Shown here piece by piece: positions 45,213 through 53,026 of a stretch of DNA of 64,000 nt. The stretch is from Pseudomonas putida (GTDB lineage: Bacteria; Pseudomonadota; Gammaproteobacteria; Pseudomonadales; Pseudomonadaceae). The notes beneath the pieces are model-generated. The model made no database searches. It was not told the origin of the DNA and saw nothing but the letters and a program-made list of their open reading frames with translations. A program made the translations under genes and the position numbers. The stretch lies in assembly GCA_041879295.1 (NCBI GenBank), contig CP047152.1, positions 2,857,501 to 2,921,500 on the forward strand, in the 5' to 3' direction. The stretch's first letter is position 1. The number at the start of each line of letters is the position of its first letter.

Positions 45213-46106
45213 ATGACCGCCTCGCCCCTGCTTACTGCGTTTCTCCCGCTAGCCTTGGGCATCATCATGCTTGGCCTTGGTTTGTCACTGACCCTGGCTG
45301 ACTTCGCTCGTGTAGTGAAGTACCCAAAGCCCGTGGTGGTGGGCCTGGTGTGCCAGATCCTGCTGTTGCCGCTGGTGTGCTTCCTGATCGCCAACGGCTT
45401 TGGCCTGGAATCTGCCCTGGCAGTGGGGTTGATGCTGCTGGCTGCTTCGCCGGGCGGTACCACGGCCAACCTGTTCAGCCATCTGGCCCACGGTGACGTG
45501 GCGTTGAACATCACCCTGACGGCGGTCAACTCACTGATCGCGATCCTGACCATGCCGTTGCTGGTGAACCTGTCGCTGAGTTGGTTCATGGCCTCGGACC
45601 AGGCTATTCCACTGCAGTTCGCCAAGGTCATGCAGGTGTTCGCCATCGTCTTGCTGCCGGTGGCGCTGGGCATGCTGATTCGCCATTTTGCCCCGGCGTT
45701 CGCTGCGCGCATGGAAAAGCCGATGAAGCTGGTGGCTGCGCTGTTCCTGGCCTTCACCATCGTCCTGGCACTGGCCAAGGACTGGCAGACGGTGGTCGAG
45801 TACGCACCGGTGGTGGGCCTGGCGGCGCTGCTGTTCAACCTGCTGAGCCTGACGGTGGGCTATTGGGTGCCGCGGCTGTTGAACATTCCCAAGCGTCAGG
45901 CGATTGCCATTGGTATGGAGATTGGCATCCATAACGGGACCTTGGCGATTGCCCTGGCGTTGAGCCCTTCGCTGCTGAACAACGCGACCATGGCGGTGCC
46001 GGCTGCGTTGTACAGCTTGATCATGTTCTTTACCGCGGCCGGTTTTGGCTGGTGGGTGAGCCGCGGGCATGTGGCGGCAGACCCCAAGGGTGAACCAGTG
46101 AACTGA
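45213..46106 (+). CDS. Bile acid:sodium symporter (SBF) family transporter
   Basis: A 297-residue protein with about nine or ten membrane helices. Signature blocks are LMLLAASPGGTTANLFSHLAHGD and AIGMEIGIHNGTLAIALALS, containing the sodium-binding loops. Bacterial members move organic anions such as bile acids, pantoate or unknown carboxylates. The ATG at 45213 follows GAGAG; the longer frame from 45171 enters the promoter palindrome region. Confidence 0.88.
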   Translation: MTASPLLTAFLPLALGIIMLGLGLSLTLADFARVVKYPKPVVVGLVCQILLLPLVCFLIANGFGLESALAVGLMLLAASPGGTTANLFSHLAHGDVALNITLTAVNSLIAILTMPLLVNLSLSWFMASDQAIPLQFAKVMQVFAIVLLPVALGMLIRHFAPAFAARMEKPMKLVAALFLAFTIVLALAKDWQTVVEYAPVVGLAALLFNLLSLTVGYWVPRLLNIPKRQAIAIGMEIGIHNGTLAIALALSPSLLNNATMAVPAALYSLIMFFTAAGFGWWVSRGHVAADPKGEPVN

Positions 46107-46148
46107 CGTCACTCAATGCCCGGAGGTGCCGGGCCTGTCAGGGATGCG

Positions 46149-46616
46149 TCACGATTGGCTGCGCCTGCTGCGCAGTTGCTGCTTCAACACCTTCAGCGGC
46201 GGCGCATAGAAAAAACCGAACGACACACCCCCCGTGCGCCCCTTCACCGCATGATGCAAGCGGTGCGCACGGTGCAAGCGTTTCAGGTAGCGATTGACCG
46301 GCCGCGGCTTACGCGGCCAATGCCGGTGAAAGAAGCCGTCGTGGGCCAGCACATACAGCGCCCCATAGCCTGCCACACCACCGCCCACCCACTGCAAAGG
46401 CGCATACCCACTTTTACCCAGTGCCACCAGCGCCGTGGCGATCAGCCCCAGGGCCACCAGGTACAGGTCGTTGGTTTCGAGCATGCCCAGGTGTGGCTCA
46501 TGGTGCGAGCGGTGCAGCCACCAGCCCCAGCCATGCATGATGTACTTGTGAGCTAGCGTACCAACGCCCTCCATGGCCACCAGGGTGCCGAACAATACGG
46601 CGAGATTGAACAGCAT
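46149..46616 (-). CDS. CrtZ-like beta-carotene hydroxylase / fatty acid hydroxylase family protein
   Basis: A 155-residue membrane di-iron hydroxylase. Histidine boxes are HKYIMH, HRSHHEPH, HDGFFHRHW and HRAHRLHH, arranged exactly as in CrtZ. Two or three hydrophobic helices lie between them. In carotenogenic bacteria CrtZ makes zeaxanthin, but no carotenoid genes are nearby and P. putida is not pigmented by carotenoids, so the natural substrate here is uncertain. Isolated gene with its own upstream region. Confidence 0.82.
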   Translation of the reverse strand: MLFNLAVLFGTLVAMEGVGTLAHKYIMHGWGWWLHRSHHEPHLGMLETNDLYLVALGLIATALVALGKSGYAPLQWVGGGVAGYGALYVLAHDGFFHRHWPRKPRPVNRYLKRLHRAHRLHHAVKGRTGGVSFGFFYAPPLKVLKQQLRSRRSQS

Positions 46617-46804
46617 GGAACGGTCCGGGTGATGGCAAAGGGAGGCGCAAGGTTACCGGCTGCCCAGGTTTTTTTCCATGTGGGCGTGACCGGCTGCAGG
46701 CCGTTCCCGCATGAAGCCATTGTCATGTTTTTGCCCTTGACCTGCTCTGCCACGCGGCGTATGGTCCGCGACGCAATTTTGCCTTCCTCAACAGGAGACC
46801 TGCC

Positions 46805-46852
46805 TTGGACAGTAGCCCCAGTCGCTTGCGACAGGCCCGCGTGGCGCGCTAG
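46805..46852 (+). CDS. Possible 15-residue leader peptide upstream of mgtC
   Basis: A TTG start with AGGAG 7 nt upstream opens a 15-codon frame reading MDSSPSRLRQARVAR. It is followed by a small hairpin (CAGTG-N5-CACTG just downstream). Salmonella and E. coli mgt genes have short Pro/Arg-rich leader peptides that control elongation into the structural gene, so this may be an analogue. Evidence is circumstantial. The rest of the 395-bp gap (46617-47011) shows no other gene. Confidence 0.3.
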   Translation: MDSSPSRLRQARVAR

Positions 46853-47011
46853 CCCGGCAGTGTTCTGCACTGTCTGGCCGCTCCGGCAAGACGGTGGTTT
46901 CCTGTAACCCCGCTTCTCCTTCCCTCCTCGTGGTCCTGCGCAATTTCTGGTTTTTCAACCGCGCCAACTGATGGCGTTCATGCGGGCGTATGCCTGCGGA
47001 AGAGGTTTGCT

Positions 47012-47725
47012 ATGGATTGGAAAGTATTTCTGCTGCGCGTCAGCATTGCCTTGGTGCTGGGGGCGCTGATCGGTGCCGAGCGGCAATTGCGCCAGCGCCT
47101 GACCGGCCTGCGCACCAATGCGCTGGTCAGTACCGGTGCCTGCCTGTTCGTATTGATGACCCAGGCGGTGCCAGGCATGGCGCCTGCCGATGCGTCGCGC
47201 GTCGCAGCCTATGTGGTGTCGGGCATCGGCTTTCTCGGCGGTGGTGTCATCATGCGCGATGGCTTCAATGTACGTGGCCTGAACACCGCGGCCACCTTGT
47301 GGTGCACGGCTGCGGTCGGCGTGCTGTGCAGCCTCGGGCTGATGATGGAGGCGGCACTGGGCAGCCTGGTGGTGCTCTGCGCCAACATCTTGTTGCGTGA
47401 TATCGCCCAGCGCCTCGACCGTCAGGATGTGGTGCCGGCCAACGAGGTGGAACAGCATTTCGAAGTCCGTATCGTCTGTCGCGGCGAGGATGAGATCCAG
47501 GTGCGTAGCCTGATGTTGCATAGCCTGGGCGACCCACAACTGCGCCTGCAGTCGTTGCAGAGCCAGGACCTGGACAACCCTGCGCGCCTGGAAGTGCGCG
47601 CGGAGCTGTTGGGCACCGCGCAGGCGCCGGCGCAACTGGAGCGCCTGGTCAGCAGGGTCAGCCTGGAGAAAGGTGTAAGCTCGGTGCGCTGGCAATTAAA
47701 GCCGCAGGTGCTGGCGACGGATTAG
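47012..47725 (+). CDS. MgtC/SapB family membrane protein
   Basis: A 237-residue protein. The N-terminal membrane domain (four or five helices) contains the signature LRTNALVSTGACLFVLM and SGIGFLGGGVIMRDG, and GLNTAATLWCTAAVG. The C-terminal soluble ACT-like domain (about 140-237) resembles MgtC of pathogens. In other bacteria MgtC supports growth at low magnesium and inhibits F1Fo-ATPase. GGAAGAGG precedes the ATG. The long leader suggests 5'-UTR regulation. Confidence 0.9.
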   Translation: MDWKVFLLRVSIALVLGALIGAERQLRQRLTGLRTNALVSTGACLFVLMTQAVPGMAPADASRVAAYVVSGIGFLGGGVIMRDGFNVRGLNTAATLWCTAAVGVLCSLGLMMEAALGSLVVLCANILLRDIAQRLDRQDVVPANEVEQHFEVRIVCRGEDEIQVRSLMLHSLGDPQLRLQSLQSQDLDNPARLEVRAELLGTAQAPAQLERLVSRVSLEKGVSSVRWQLKPQVLATD

Positions 47726-47742
47726 AACGACAGGAGTGATTC

Positions 47743-48264
47743 ATGCTTATCCGCCCTACCCTTGAACAGGACATAGAGTGGCTGCCGGACGTCGAGCGCT
47801 CGGCAGCCCAGGCATTTGTCAGTTGGCCGGCACTGGCCTGGCTGGCGCAAGGCGAAGTCATGGACTGTTCGGCGCACAGGGCTTTCGTCGAGGCAGGTGG
47901 TAGTTGGGTGGCGCAGGACGGGGCTGGGTGCATTGTGGGTTTTGCATGCGCCCGGCTGGCGGATCATGCATTGCACCTTCATGAAATATCGGTGCGCCAG
48001 GAGGCCCAAGGGCAAGGTGTCGGGCGCCAGTTGCTGCAGCAAGTGGTCGATGCAGGGCGCTGCGCCGGTGTACGTGAGCTGACACTGACCACCTTTGTGG
48101 ATGTGCCTTGGAATGCGCCGTTCTATGCACGTTTCGGGTTTGAGATGCTTCAGGAAAGCCGGCTTTGCGAACGACTCCAGAGCATCCTCGCGAGCGAGCA
48201 TGCTCACGGTCACAGTGGGCGTTGTGCAATGCGTCTGCGCGTTTCGCCGCCTCTCACCCTATAG
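47743..48264 (+). CDS. GNAT family N-acetyltransferase
   Basis: A 173-residue protein starting MLIRPTLEQDIEWLPDVERS. The acetyl-CoA loop is RQEAQGQGVGRQLLQQVV, and the C-terminal strand NAPFYARFGFE is typical of small-molecule GNATs. It begins 17 nt after mgtC with GGAG upstream, so the pair is probably co-transcribed. Substrate unknown. Confidence 0.87.
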   Translation: MLIRPTLEQDIEWLPDVERSAAQAFVSWPALAWLAQGEVMDCSAHRAFVEAGGSWVAQDGAGCIVGFACARLADHALHLHEISVRQEAQGQGVGRQLLQQVVDAGRCAGVRELTLTTFVDVPWNAPFYARFGFEMLQESRLCERLQSILASEHAHGHSGRCAMRLRVSPPLTL

Positions 48265-48266
48265 TT

Positions 48267-48345
48267 CAGTGTCGCGCGGTCTAAACCGGCAGCGAAAAAG
48301 ATTAAACCTTTGCCACGCCTTCACCCTCAACCGTACGCGACACTG
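48267..48345. promoter_or_regulatory. Inverted repeat in the DUF4142 5' region
   Basis: CAGTGTCGCG (48267-48276) and CGCGACACTG (48336-48345) are perfect 10-bp inverted arms, 59 nt apart. The right arm lies 29 nt before the DUF4142 start. The pair could form a long hairpin in the upstream RNA or be paired protein sites. Confidence 0.4.
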
Positions 48346-48374
48346 AGGTCGCGCCACGGTTTAAGGAGTGAAGC

Positions 48375-48875
48375 ATGAATAGTCTCTTCATCAGACGCGT
48401 TGGTTTCTCCATGGTGCTGGGCCTGGCATCGGTACACGCAATGGCGGCGACTTCCGATGATTTCGTCGAAGCGGCCACCGAGGCCGGTATTGCCGAAGTG
48501 GTGACTGGCAAGCTGGCTCAGGAGAAAAGCCAGAACGCCGAGATCAAGACATTCGCCCGGCAAATGGTCACCGACCACACCCAGGCCAACCAGAAACTCA
48601 GCGACATAGCCGTCAAACTGGACATTTCCGTGCCGGATGAGGCCGCAATGACCGACAAGGTCAAGAAAATGATCCTGGAATGGCGCGATGAATCCTTCGA
48701 CAAGGCGTACCTCAACAATCAGGTCGACGCTCACGAAAAAGCGGTGGAACTGTTCAAGAAGGAGGCTGCTTCGTCCGACAAGGCCGAGCTGAAAGCCTTT
48801 GCCAGCGAAACGCTGCCCAAACTCGAACAGCACCTGGAGCAGGCCAAGGCTCTTCAGTCCAAGCACGGCAAGTGA
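48375..48875 (+). CDS. DUF4142 secreted helical protein
   Basis: A 166-residue protein. A signal peptide ends at VHAMA, and the mature chain is an all-helical ferritin-like bundle with the DUF4142 blocks EAATEAGIAEVVTGKLAQEK, FARQMVTDHTQAN and QVDAHEKAVELFKKEA. Probably periplasmic; family function is unknown but it is commonly stress-induced. AAGGAG precedes the ATG. A decayed copy of its early region is found at 52163-52219. Confidence 0.9.
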   Translation: MNSLFIRRVGFSMVLGLASVHAMAATSDDFVEAATEAGIAEVVTGKLAQEKSQNAEIKTFARQMVTDHTQANQKLSDIAVKLDISVPDEAAMTDKVKKMILEWRDESFDKAYLNNQVDAHEKAVELFKKEAASSDKAELKAFASETLPKLEQHLEQAKALQSKHGK

Positions 48876-48883
48876 GGCCCCTC

Positions 48884-49135
48884 ATGAGTAACGATGCATT
48901 GAAGACCGAAGTACTTACCCGCCTGCTGCATGCCCACCCCGAAGGGCTGGGTAAGGAAGTGCTGGACAACTACCGCGGCGAAAAGGCGGTGGCCGGCATG
49001 CTCAAGACGCTGCAGGAAGCCGGTCTGATTCACGACGGTAGCGTGGCGGTAAGCAGTGATCATCAGATCAGCGTGCACTACCCGATCAAGCTGTCGGCGG
49101 CAGGCGTAGAGGCCGCCAGGCGCGCCGAGGGCTGA
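48884..49135 (+). CDS. Small hypothetical protein, winged-helix-like
   Basis: An 83-residue protein starting MSNDALKTEVLTRLLHAHPEG. The helix pattern and the VSSDHQISVHYPIKLSAAGVEAAR end look like a small winged-helix domain, but no DNA-binding signature is certain. It is 8 nt after the DUF4142 stop and likely co-transcribed. Function unknown. Confidence 0.65.
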   Translation: MSNDALKTEVLTRLLHAHPEGLGKEVLDNYRGEKAVAGMLKTLQEAGLIHDGSVAVSSDHQISVHYPIKLSAAGVEAARRAEG

Positions 49136-49156
49136 CACTTACCTGGTCTGGTCTTG

Positions 49157-49202
49157 TCGCCAGCAAGCCCGCCCCGAGGGATAGCGCATGGCTTGCCGGC
49201 GA
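49157..49202. terminator. Hairpin between convergent genes
   Basis: TCGCCAGCAAGCC (49157-49169) pairs with GGCTTGCCGGCGA (49190-49202) with one mismatch. It lies between the plus-strand gene ending at 49135 and the minus-strand gene ending at 49228. Confidence 0.6.
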
Positions 49203-49227
49203 TGAGGCCAGTCATCAAGGCCGTGGT

Positions 49228-49392
49228 TCACTGCTTTTTCTCAATGTCTCTAGGCGGCTTGGCCGGGCCCTGCGGGTCGACTTGAGGGTCTTCGACATCC
49301 GGGGAGTCGGGGTCGAAACCAAGGCCTGTCTTTTTATCGGCCTGCTCGGTCGAGTGAGGCCCCTCTTTACGTGGTGGTTGAGATCCAGGCAT
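49228..49392 (-). CDS. Small hydrophilic hypothetical protein
   Basis: A 54-residue protein starting MPGSQPPRKEGPHSTEQADK and ending PPRDIEKKQ, with many P, D and K residues (FDPDSPDVEDPQVDPQG). Composition suggests disorder, like other small stress-associated Pseudomonas proteins. CGGAGA precedes the ATG. Function unknown; the call rests on start signal and composition. Confidence 0.45.
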   Translation of the reverse strand: MPGSQPPRKEGPHSTEQADKKTGLGFDPDSPDVEDPQVDPQGPAKPPRDIEKKQ

Positions 49393-49447
49393 GGCGTTGT
49401 CTCCGGTGAGTGTCTAAGGAAGAAACCACCCGCCAGGAAAAGTTTGA

Positions 49448-50434
49448 TTAATCTGCAACCGAGCCCAATTGCGCCCGACACTGCGCCAACGCCTCGTCGC
49501 GTGCCTTCAACTGTTCCTCGAGCCACTGCAACTGCCGCGCCTGCTCGGCGCACACGTCCCGTCTGGCTTCCAGACTCTGGGCTTGCACATCCAACTGGCG
49601 GCGCATCTCTTCGCTGGCGCCTTGTGCCTGGGCCAGGATCGTGCGCAGGCCCTGGATCTGCGCATCGCGCTGTTCCAGCAACTCATCCTGCGCCCGGCAT
49701 TCACTGGCCGCCTGACGATGCTCTCCCAGCAACCGCTCATTGTCACGGTGCAAGCGGGTAAGTTCGTCCTGCTTGATGATCATGCCCTGCTGCAACTGGC
49801 GTAATTCCACCTGCATCTGCTGCAACTGCGCTTCGTGGCGGCGCTGTTCCTGCTCACGCTGTTCACGGCTGGCATTGCGGTAGTGCTCCAAGGCGTCACG
49901 GGCATGGCGGTGCTTGTCTTCCAGCGATTTGACCTGCTCGTCCTTGTCAGCCAGGCGCACCTGCAACTCACCCAGCGACTGGTTGAGGCTGGCACTGCGC
50001 AGCTGTTCGGCTTGCAGCGTGCTCTGCGTGGACAACAGTTTTTCTGTCTCTGCAGCCAATGCTGCTGCATCGATCTTGTGTTGCTGGTGCGCTGCAGCCC
50101 GTGCCTGCTGGGCGATTTCCAGCTGCGCCTCAAGCGTCTCGCGCTGTTGCGTGAAAGTGCTCTCGGCCTGTTCGATCTTCAGATCGGCCTCGTCCTGCAG
50201 CTGGGTTGCCAACTGCCCGACCAGCCGACTAAGCACATCGCTGAGCGCGGCGCCCCCTTCGGAAGCCATCGGCTGCTGGCCGTTCAGTTCCTTCAGGTAG
50301 CGGTGAATCGTGGTCTTGGAGCCGGTATTGCCCAGCTCGATACGTATGGCATCAATGCTGGGGTTCTCGCCCCGGGCAATCAGCGCCTGACGCGCTTGCT
50401 GCACTACCACCTTGTTGATACCGCCCCGGGCCAT
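49448..50434 (-). CDS. KfrA-like DNA-binding protein with long coiled coil
   Basis: A 328-residue protein. The N-terminal KfrA domain (about 1-110) contains RQALIARGENPSIDAIRIEL and GSKTTIHRYLKEL, a helix-turn-helix. From about residue 85 to the end it is almost continuous heptad-rich coiled coil dominated by Q, E, R and A. Plasmid KfrA proteins aid partition; chromosomal copies in Pseudomonas often mark accessory or recently acquired regions. AGGAG precedes the ATG at 50434. The 235-bp upstream gap to 50670 is AT-richer and holds no other gene. Confidence 0.85.
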   Translation of the reverse strand: MARGGINKVVVQQARQALIARGENPSIDAIRIELGNTGSKTTIHRYLKELNGQQPMASEGGAALSDVLSRLVGQLATQLQDEADLKIEQAESTFTQQRETLEAQLEIAQQARAAAHQQHKIDAAALAAETEKLLSTQSTLQAEQLRSASLNQSLGELQVRLADKDEQVKSLEDKHRHARDALEHYRNASREQREQEQRRHEAQLQQMQVELRQLQQGMIIKQDELTRLHRDNERLLGEHRQAASECRAQDELLEQRDAQIQGLRTILAQAQGASEEMRRQLDVQAQSLEARRDVCAEQARQLQWLEEQLKARDEALAQCRAQLGSVAD

Positions 50435-50669
50435 GCGTGCTCCTAAAAATTCGTACTATGTTATGTACCACGTAATGACATGCCAATTATGGAGATAACG
50501 CATGGCACCTGCAAATAATTCCTACCGCCTCATAATCACTTTTTTGCATGCGCGCGCCTGGTGCCTTGGTCGCAAATATGCCCCTCTGTCAACTGCCATT
50601 TCTAACGGTTTACTGCAATCCACTTTCGGGAGTTAATCGGCTACAAGTACACAACAGTGGTGAATCGCG

Positions 50670-52142
50670 ATGCTCCCCAAGGACTTGAGTCAACCCTCGA
50701 TCATGACGATATTGTCCAAGCCAGATTTAAACGAGTACTGGGAGCGCCATGCGTCACGCAAACGCAACACCCTCAGCGAAAAAATCATCTATGACGAGGA
50801 GGCCGACTTCGGCGTTTACAAGTTTGGAGCGCTCGATCTAGGCACCGCCTTCATGCGCTTCGGCGAAGACCTGTTACTGGTCGTTCAGCGCGTCTTGAGG
50901 TACATGGGGTTTCGCACAAGAATACGCTCAGGCACCATCACCCAGCGCATTTATGAAATCAATCAGGCTTGGTATTCTGACGCCGACGTTGTCGTGATGA
51001 TGACCTTGTCAGCGCCACTCAAGTATACAATCGACAATGAAGGAAGCCTTACGCTTAGGCTGCCCGCTGGGGCTACAATTCACCATAACGGCAGTGGTTA
51101 CCCTAAAGAAATGGTGGACGACCTCATACAAGAGCGCGGTATTAAACTACCCTCTGCCGTGCCACCCACCGGGATACTATTGGGTGATACCATCGGCCAG
51201 TTCACAGACGGCGACCCCCTCATGCTGTTCCAGGTTCCAGCGCCCTCGACGCCCTCAAGCCCGGACACCTTGAGCGTTAACGGCGAACGACTAACCGGAC
51301 CTGTGGGGTTTGGGATTATCTATCAGGACACCGCCTTCCCCGAGCTGAAGCAGGGTCACCCACCCCGAGACAGGGACACAGCTGTGTCATTGTTCGCGCC
51401 GAAGGAAATGATAGATTTCATGAATGGCGCCTACTATCCAGCGAGCGGTGCTTATTCTGCCGAATTCGCGCTGAATAGCGCGTTCGAGGCTACAGATAGC
51501 GCCTCTGAACCTGCAGTGCCTGCGTCAATCTACCCACTACTGAAGGAAGTGTATGCGGGTGCTGAAAAGCAGGCGCTCACGTTGGAGCCTGCAACCCCCA
51601 ATAGCCAATTCACCTTTGACGGTGAGGCACTGGGTGAGCTGAAACAAGAGAGCGGAAGCTGGTTTTACTACCCACCCGCCCCTCTTGACCCTGCTGTCAT
51701 ACTTGAGGTAAACAACAAAACCAATGTCCCCGCAGCGTTGTCGGCGACAGTGCCTGAATACCCATTGGTCGCCGATGTAATCAAGGCGCAAGTTGGCAGT
51801 CAATACGCGACGTCGACGTTCTTGACACCCTTGTTCGGGGAGACCCACTTTTTTAAAGCATCCCTTTCTTCAGGAAAAGTCAAACTCACCCTGTTCTACT
51901 CAAGTTTCGAACACGATGAACCGATTGAAGTCAGTGCGGAAAATACCCAATGGGTCAGAATCACAGGGAATGGCAATATCGATAAAAGTGGCGTTTTCAC
52001 CCCTGCCGCTGACCAACCTAGCCCTTTTACCGTCTGGCTGGCGAGAGACATTGAGGACGATCATTATTATTATTGGGCATCTGTCGTTTTGCCGCTGCCG
52101 ATACTCGAGCCTGCTAAAGTGCTACAACTCATCAATGGTTGA
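50670..52142 (+). CDS. Orphan protein of unknown function, probably acquired
   Basis: A 490-residue protein with no family I recognise. The visible base composition is lower in GC than the neighbours, with codons such as ATA, AGA and TTA more frequent, which suggests horizontal transfer. The middle has proline- and serine-rich spacers (PAPSTPSSPDTLS). The C-terminus (about 400-490) looks like a bacterial Ig-like (Big_2-type) domain with ITGNGNIDKSGVFTPAA. No signal peptide or membrane helix. ATG at 50670 is weakly supported; ATG at 50703 is possible. Confidence 0.75.
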   Translation: MLPKDLSQPSIMTILSKPDLNEYWERHASRKRNTLSEKIIYDEEADFGVYKFGALDLGTAFMRFGEDLLLVVQRVLRYMGFRTRIRSGTITQRIYEINQAWYSDADVVVMMTLSAPLKYTIDNEGSLTLRLPAGATIHHNGSGYPKEMVDDLIQERGIKLPSAVPPTGILLGDTIGQFTDGDPLMLFQVPAPSTPSSPDTLSVNGERLTGPVGFGIIYQDTAFPELKQGHPPRDRDTAVSLFAPKEMIDFMNGAYYPASGAYSAEFALNSAFEATDSASEPAVPASIYPLLKEVYAGAEKQALTLEPATPNSQFTFDGEALGELKQESGSWFYYPPAPLDPAVILEVNNKTNVPAALSATVPEYPLVADVIKAQVGSQYATSTFLTPLFGETHFFKASLSSGKVKLTLFYSSFEHDEPIEVSAENTQWVRITGNGNIDKSGVFTPAADQPSPFTVWLARDIEDDHYYYWASVVLPLPILEPAKVLQLING

Positions 52143-52162
52143 AGTCAGCGCCAGACCCACAC

Positions 52163-52219
52163 TCCGATGATTCCGTCGATGCAGCCACCGAAACCGGCAT
52201 TGCTGAAGTGGTGACCGGC
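52163..52219 (+). pseudogene. Remnant of a DUF4142 gene
   Basis: The stretch translates as SDDSVDAATETGIAEVVTG, matching SDDFVEAATEAGIAEVVTG of the intact DUF4142 protein at 48375-48875. Nucleotide identity is also high over this span, then similarity ends abruptly on both sides. It is a decayed fragment of a duplicated DUF4142 gene, lying directly after the orphan acquired gene. Confidence 0.8.
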
Positions 52220-52301
52220 AACGGAAGCTGCAGGCTCGCCACCTTGTGTCGGTAACGCTTTGCCGCCACCATGGAAGTCCAGCACCGATCACCGACAGAA
52301 A

Positions 52302-52907
52302 ATGACCCTGGAAAACTACAAGGCAATCGCCGACAGCATCGCCCTGCTGCTGTATCCGCACGCTGAAGTCATCGTCCATGAACTGCACAGCCAGACGGTC
52401 GTGCACATCGCCAACAACTTCTCCCGGCGCAAGCTGGGCGATGATTCGGCGATCGATCACGAACTGGACGATGTGCTTGCCGGTGCCAACCTTGGCCCTT
52501 ACGAGAAGCTCAACTGGAACGGCCAGAAGATCCGCTCTATCAGTACCGTACTGCGCAACTCGCAGGGCGACCCCGAATACCTGATGTGCATCAATCTGAA
52601 CGTGTCGGTACTGGAGCAAGCCCGCGTGGCGCTCGATGCGTTCTTCCAGATGAGCCGGCTGGTACCGCAACCTGACTCGCTGTTCCGCAATGACTGGCAG
52701 GAACGTATCAACACCTTCCTGCATGCCTGGCTGCAAGAGCGCAGCTTGTCGCTGCAGACTTTACAGATGAAGGATAAACGCAGCCTGGTGCAGGCGCTGT
52801 ACGCTGAAGGCGCGTTCGAAGGGCGAAGTGGTGCTGACTATGTCGCGAACGTTCTGAGCATGGGTCGAGCCACCGTTTACAAGTACCTGAAAGAGCTCAA
52901 GGGCTAA
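52302..52907 (+). CDS. YheO/DauR-like PAS and HTH transcriptional regulator
   Basis: A 201-residue protein. The N-terminal YheO-type PAS-like domain has YPHAEVIVHELHSQTVVHI, and the C-terminal helix-turn-helix is QALYAEGAFEGRSGADYVANV then GRATVYKYLKELKG. DauR of Pseudomonas controls D-arginine use, and relatives sit beside amino-acid catabolic genes. It is transcribed toward the dehydratase/reductase pair, with two palindromes between. The ATG at 52302 matches the usual length. Confidence 0.85.
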   Translation: MTLENYKAIADSIALLLYPHAEVIVHELHSQTVVHIANNFSRRKLGDDSAIDHELDDVLAGANLGPYEKLNWNGQKIRSISTVLRNSQGDPEYLMCINLNVSVLEQARVALDAFFQMSRLVPQPDSLFRNDWQERINTFLHAWLQERSLSLQTLQMKDKRSLVQALYAEGAFEGRSGADYVANVLSMGRATVYKYLKELKG

Positions 52908-52979
52908 CTACCCGCCGCTTGGCCGAACTGGCAGCCTGTCAGGGTGTTGCCAGCGATTGCCCTCGCCCACTTGCCTTGA

Positions 52980-53014
52980 GTAGATTGATATTCTACTGTG
53001 GATAAATATTCCAC
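52980..53014. promoter_or_regulatory. Two tandem 17-bp palindromes
   Basis: GTAGA-N7-TCTAC (52980-52996) and GTGGA-N7-TCCAC (52998-53014) are perfect palindromes with identical geometry, AT-rich spacers and 18-nt centre spacing. They fit the consensus GTRGA-W6/7-TCYAC and end 12 nt before the dehydratase ATG. They look like a double operator, most simply for the adjacent regulator. Confidence 0.65.
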
Positions 53015-53026
53015 AAGGAGCGCAGC

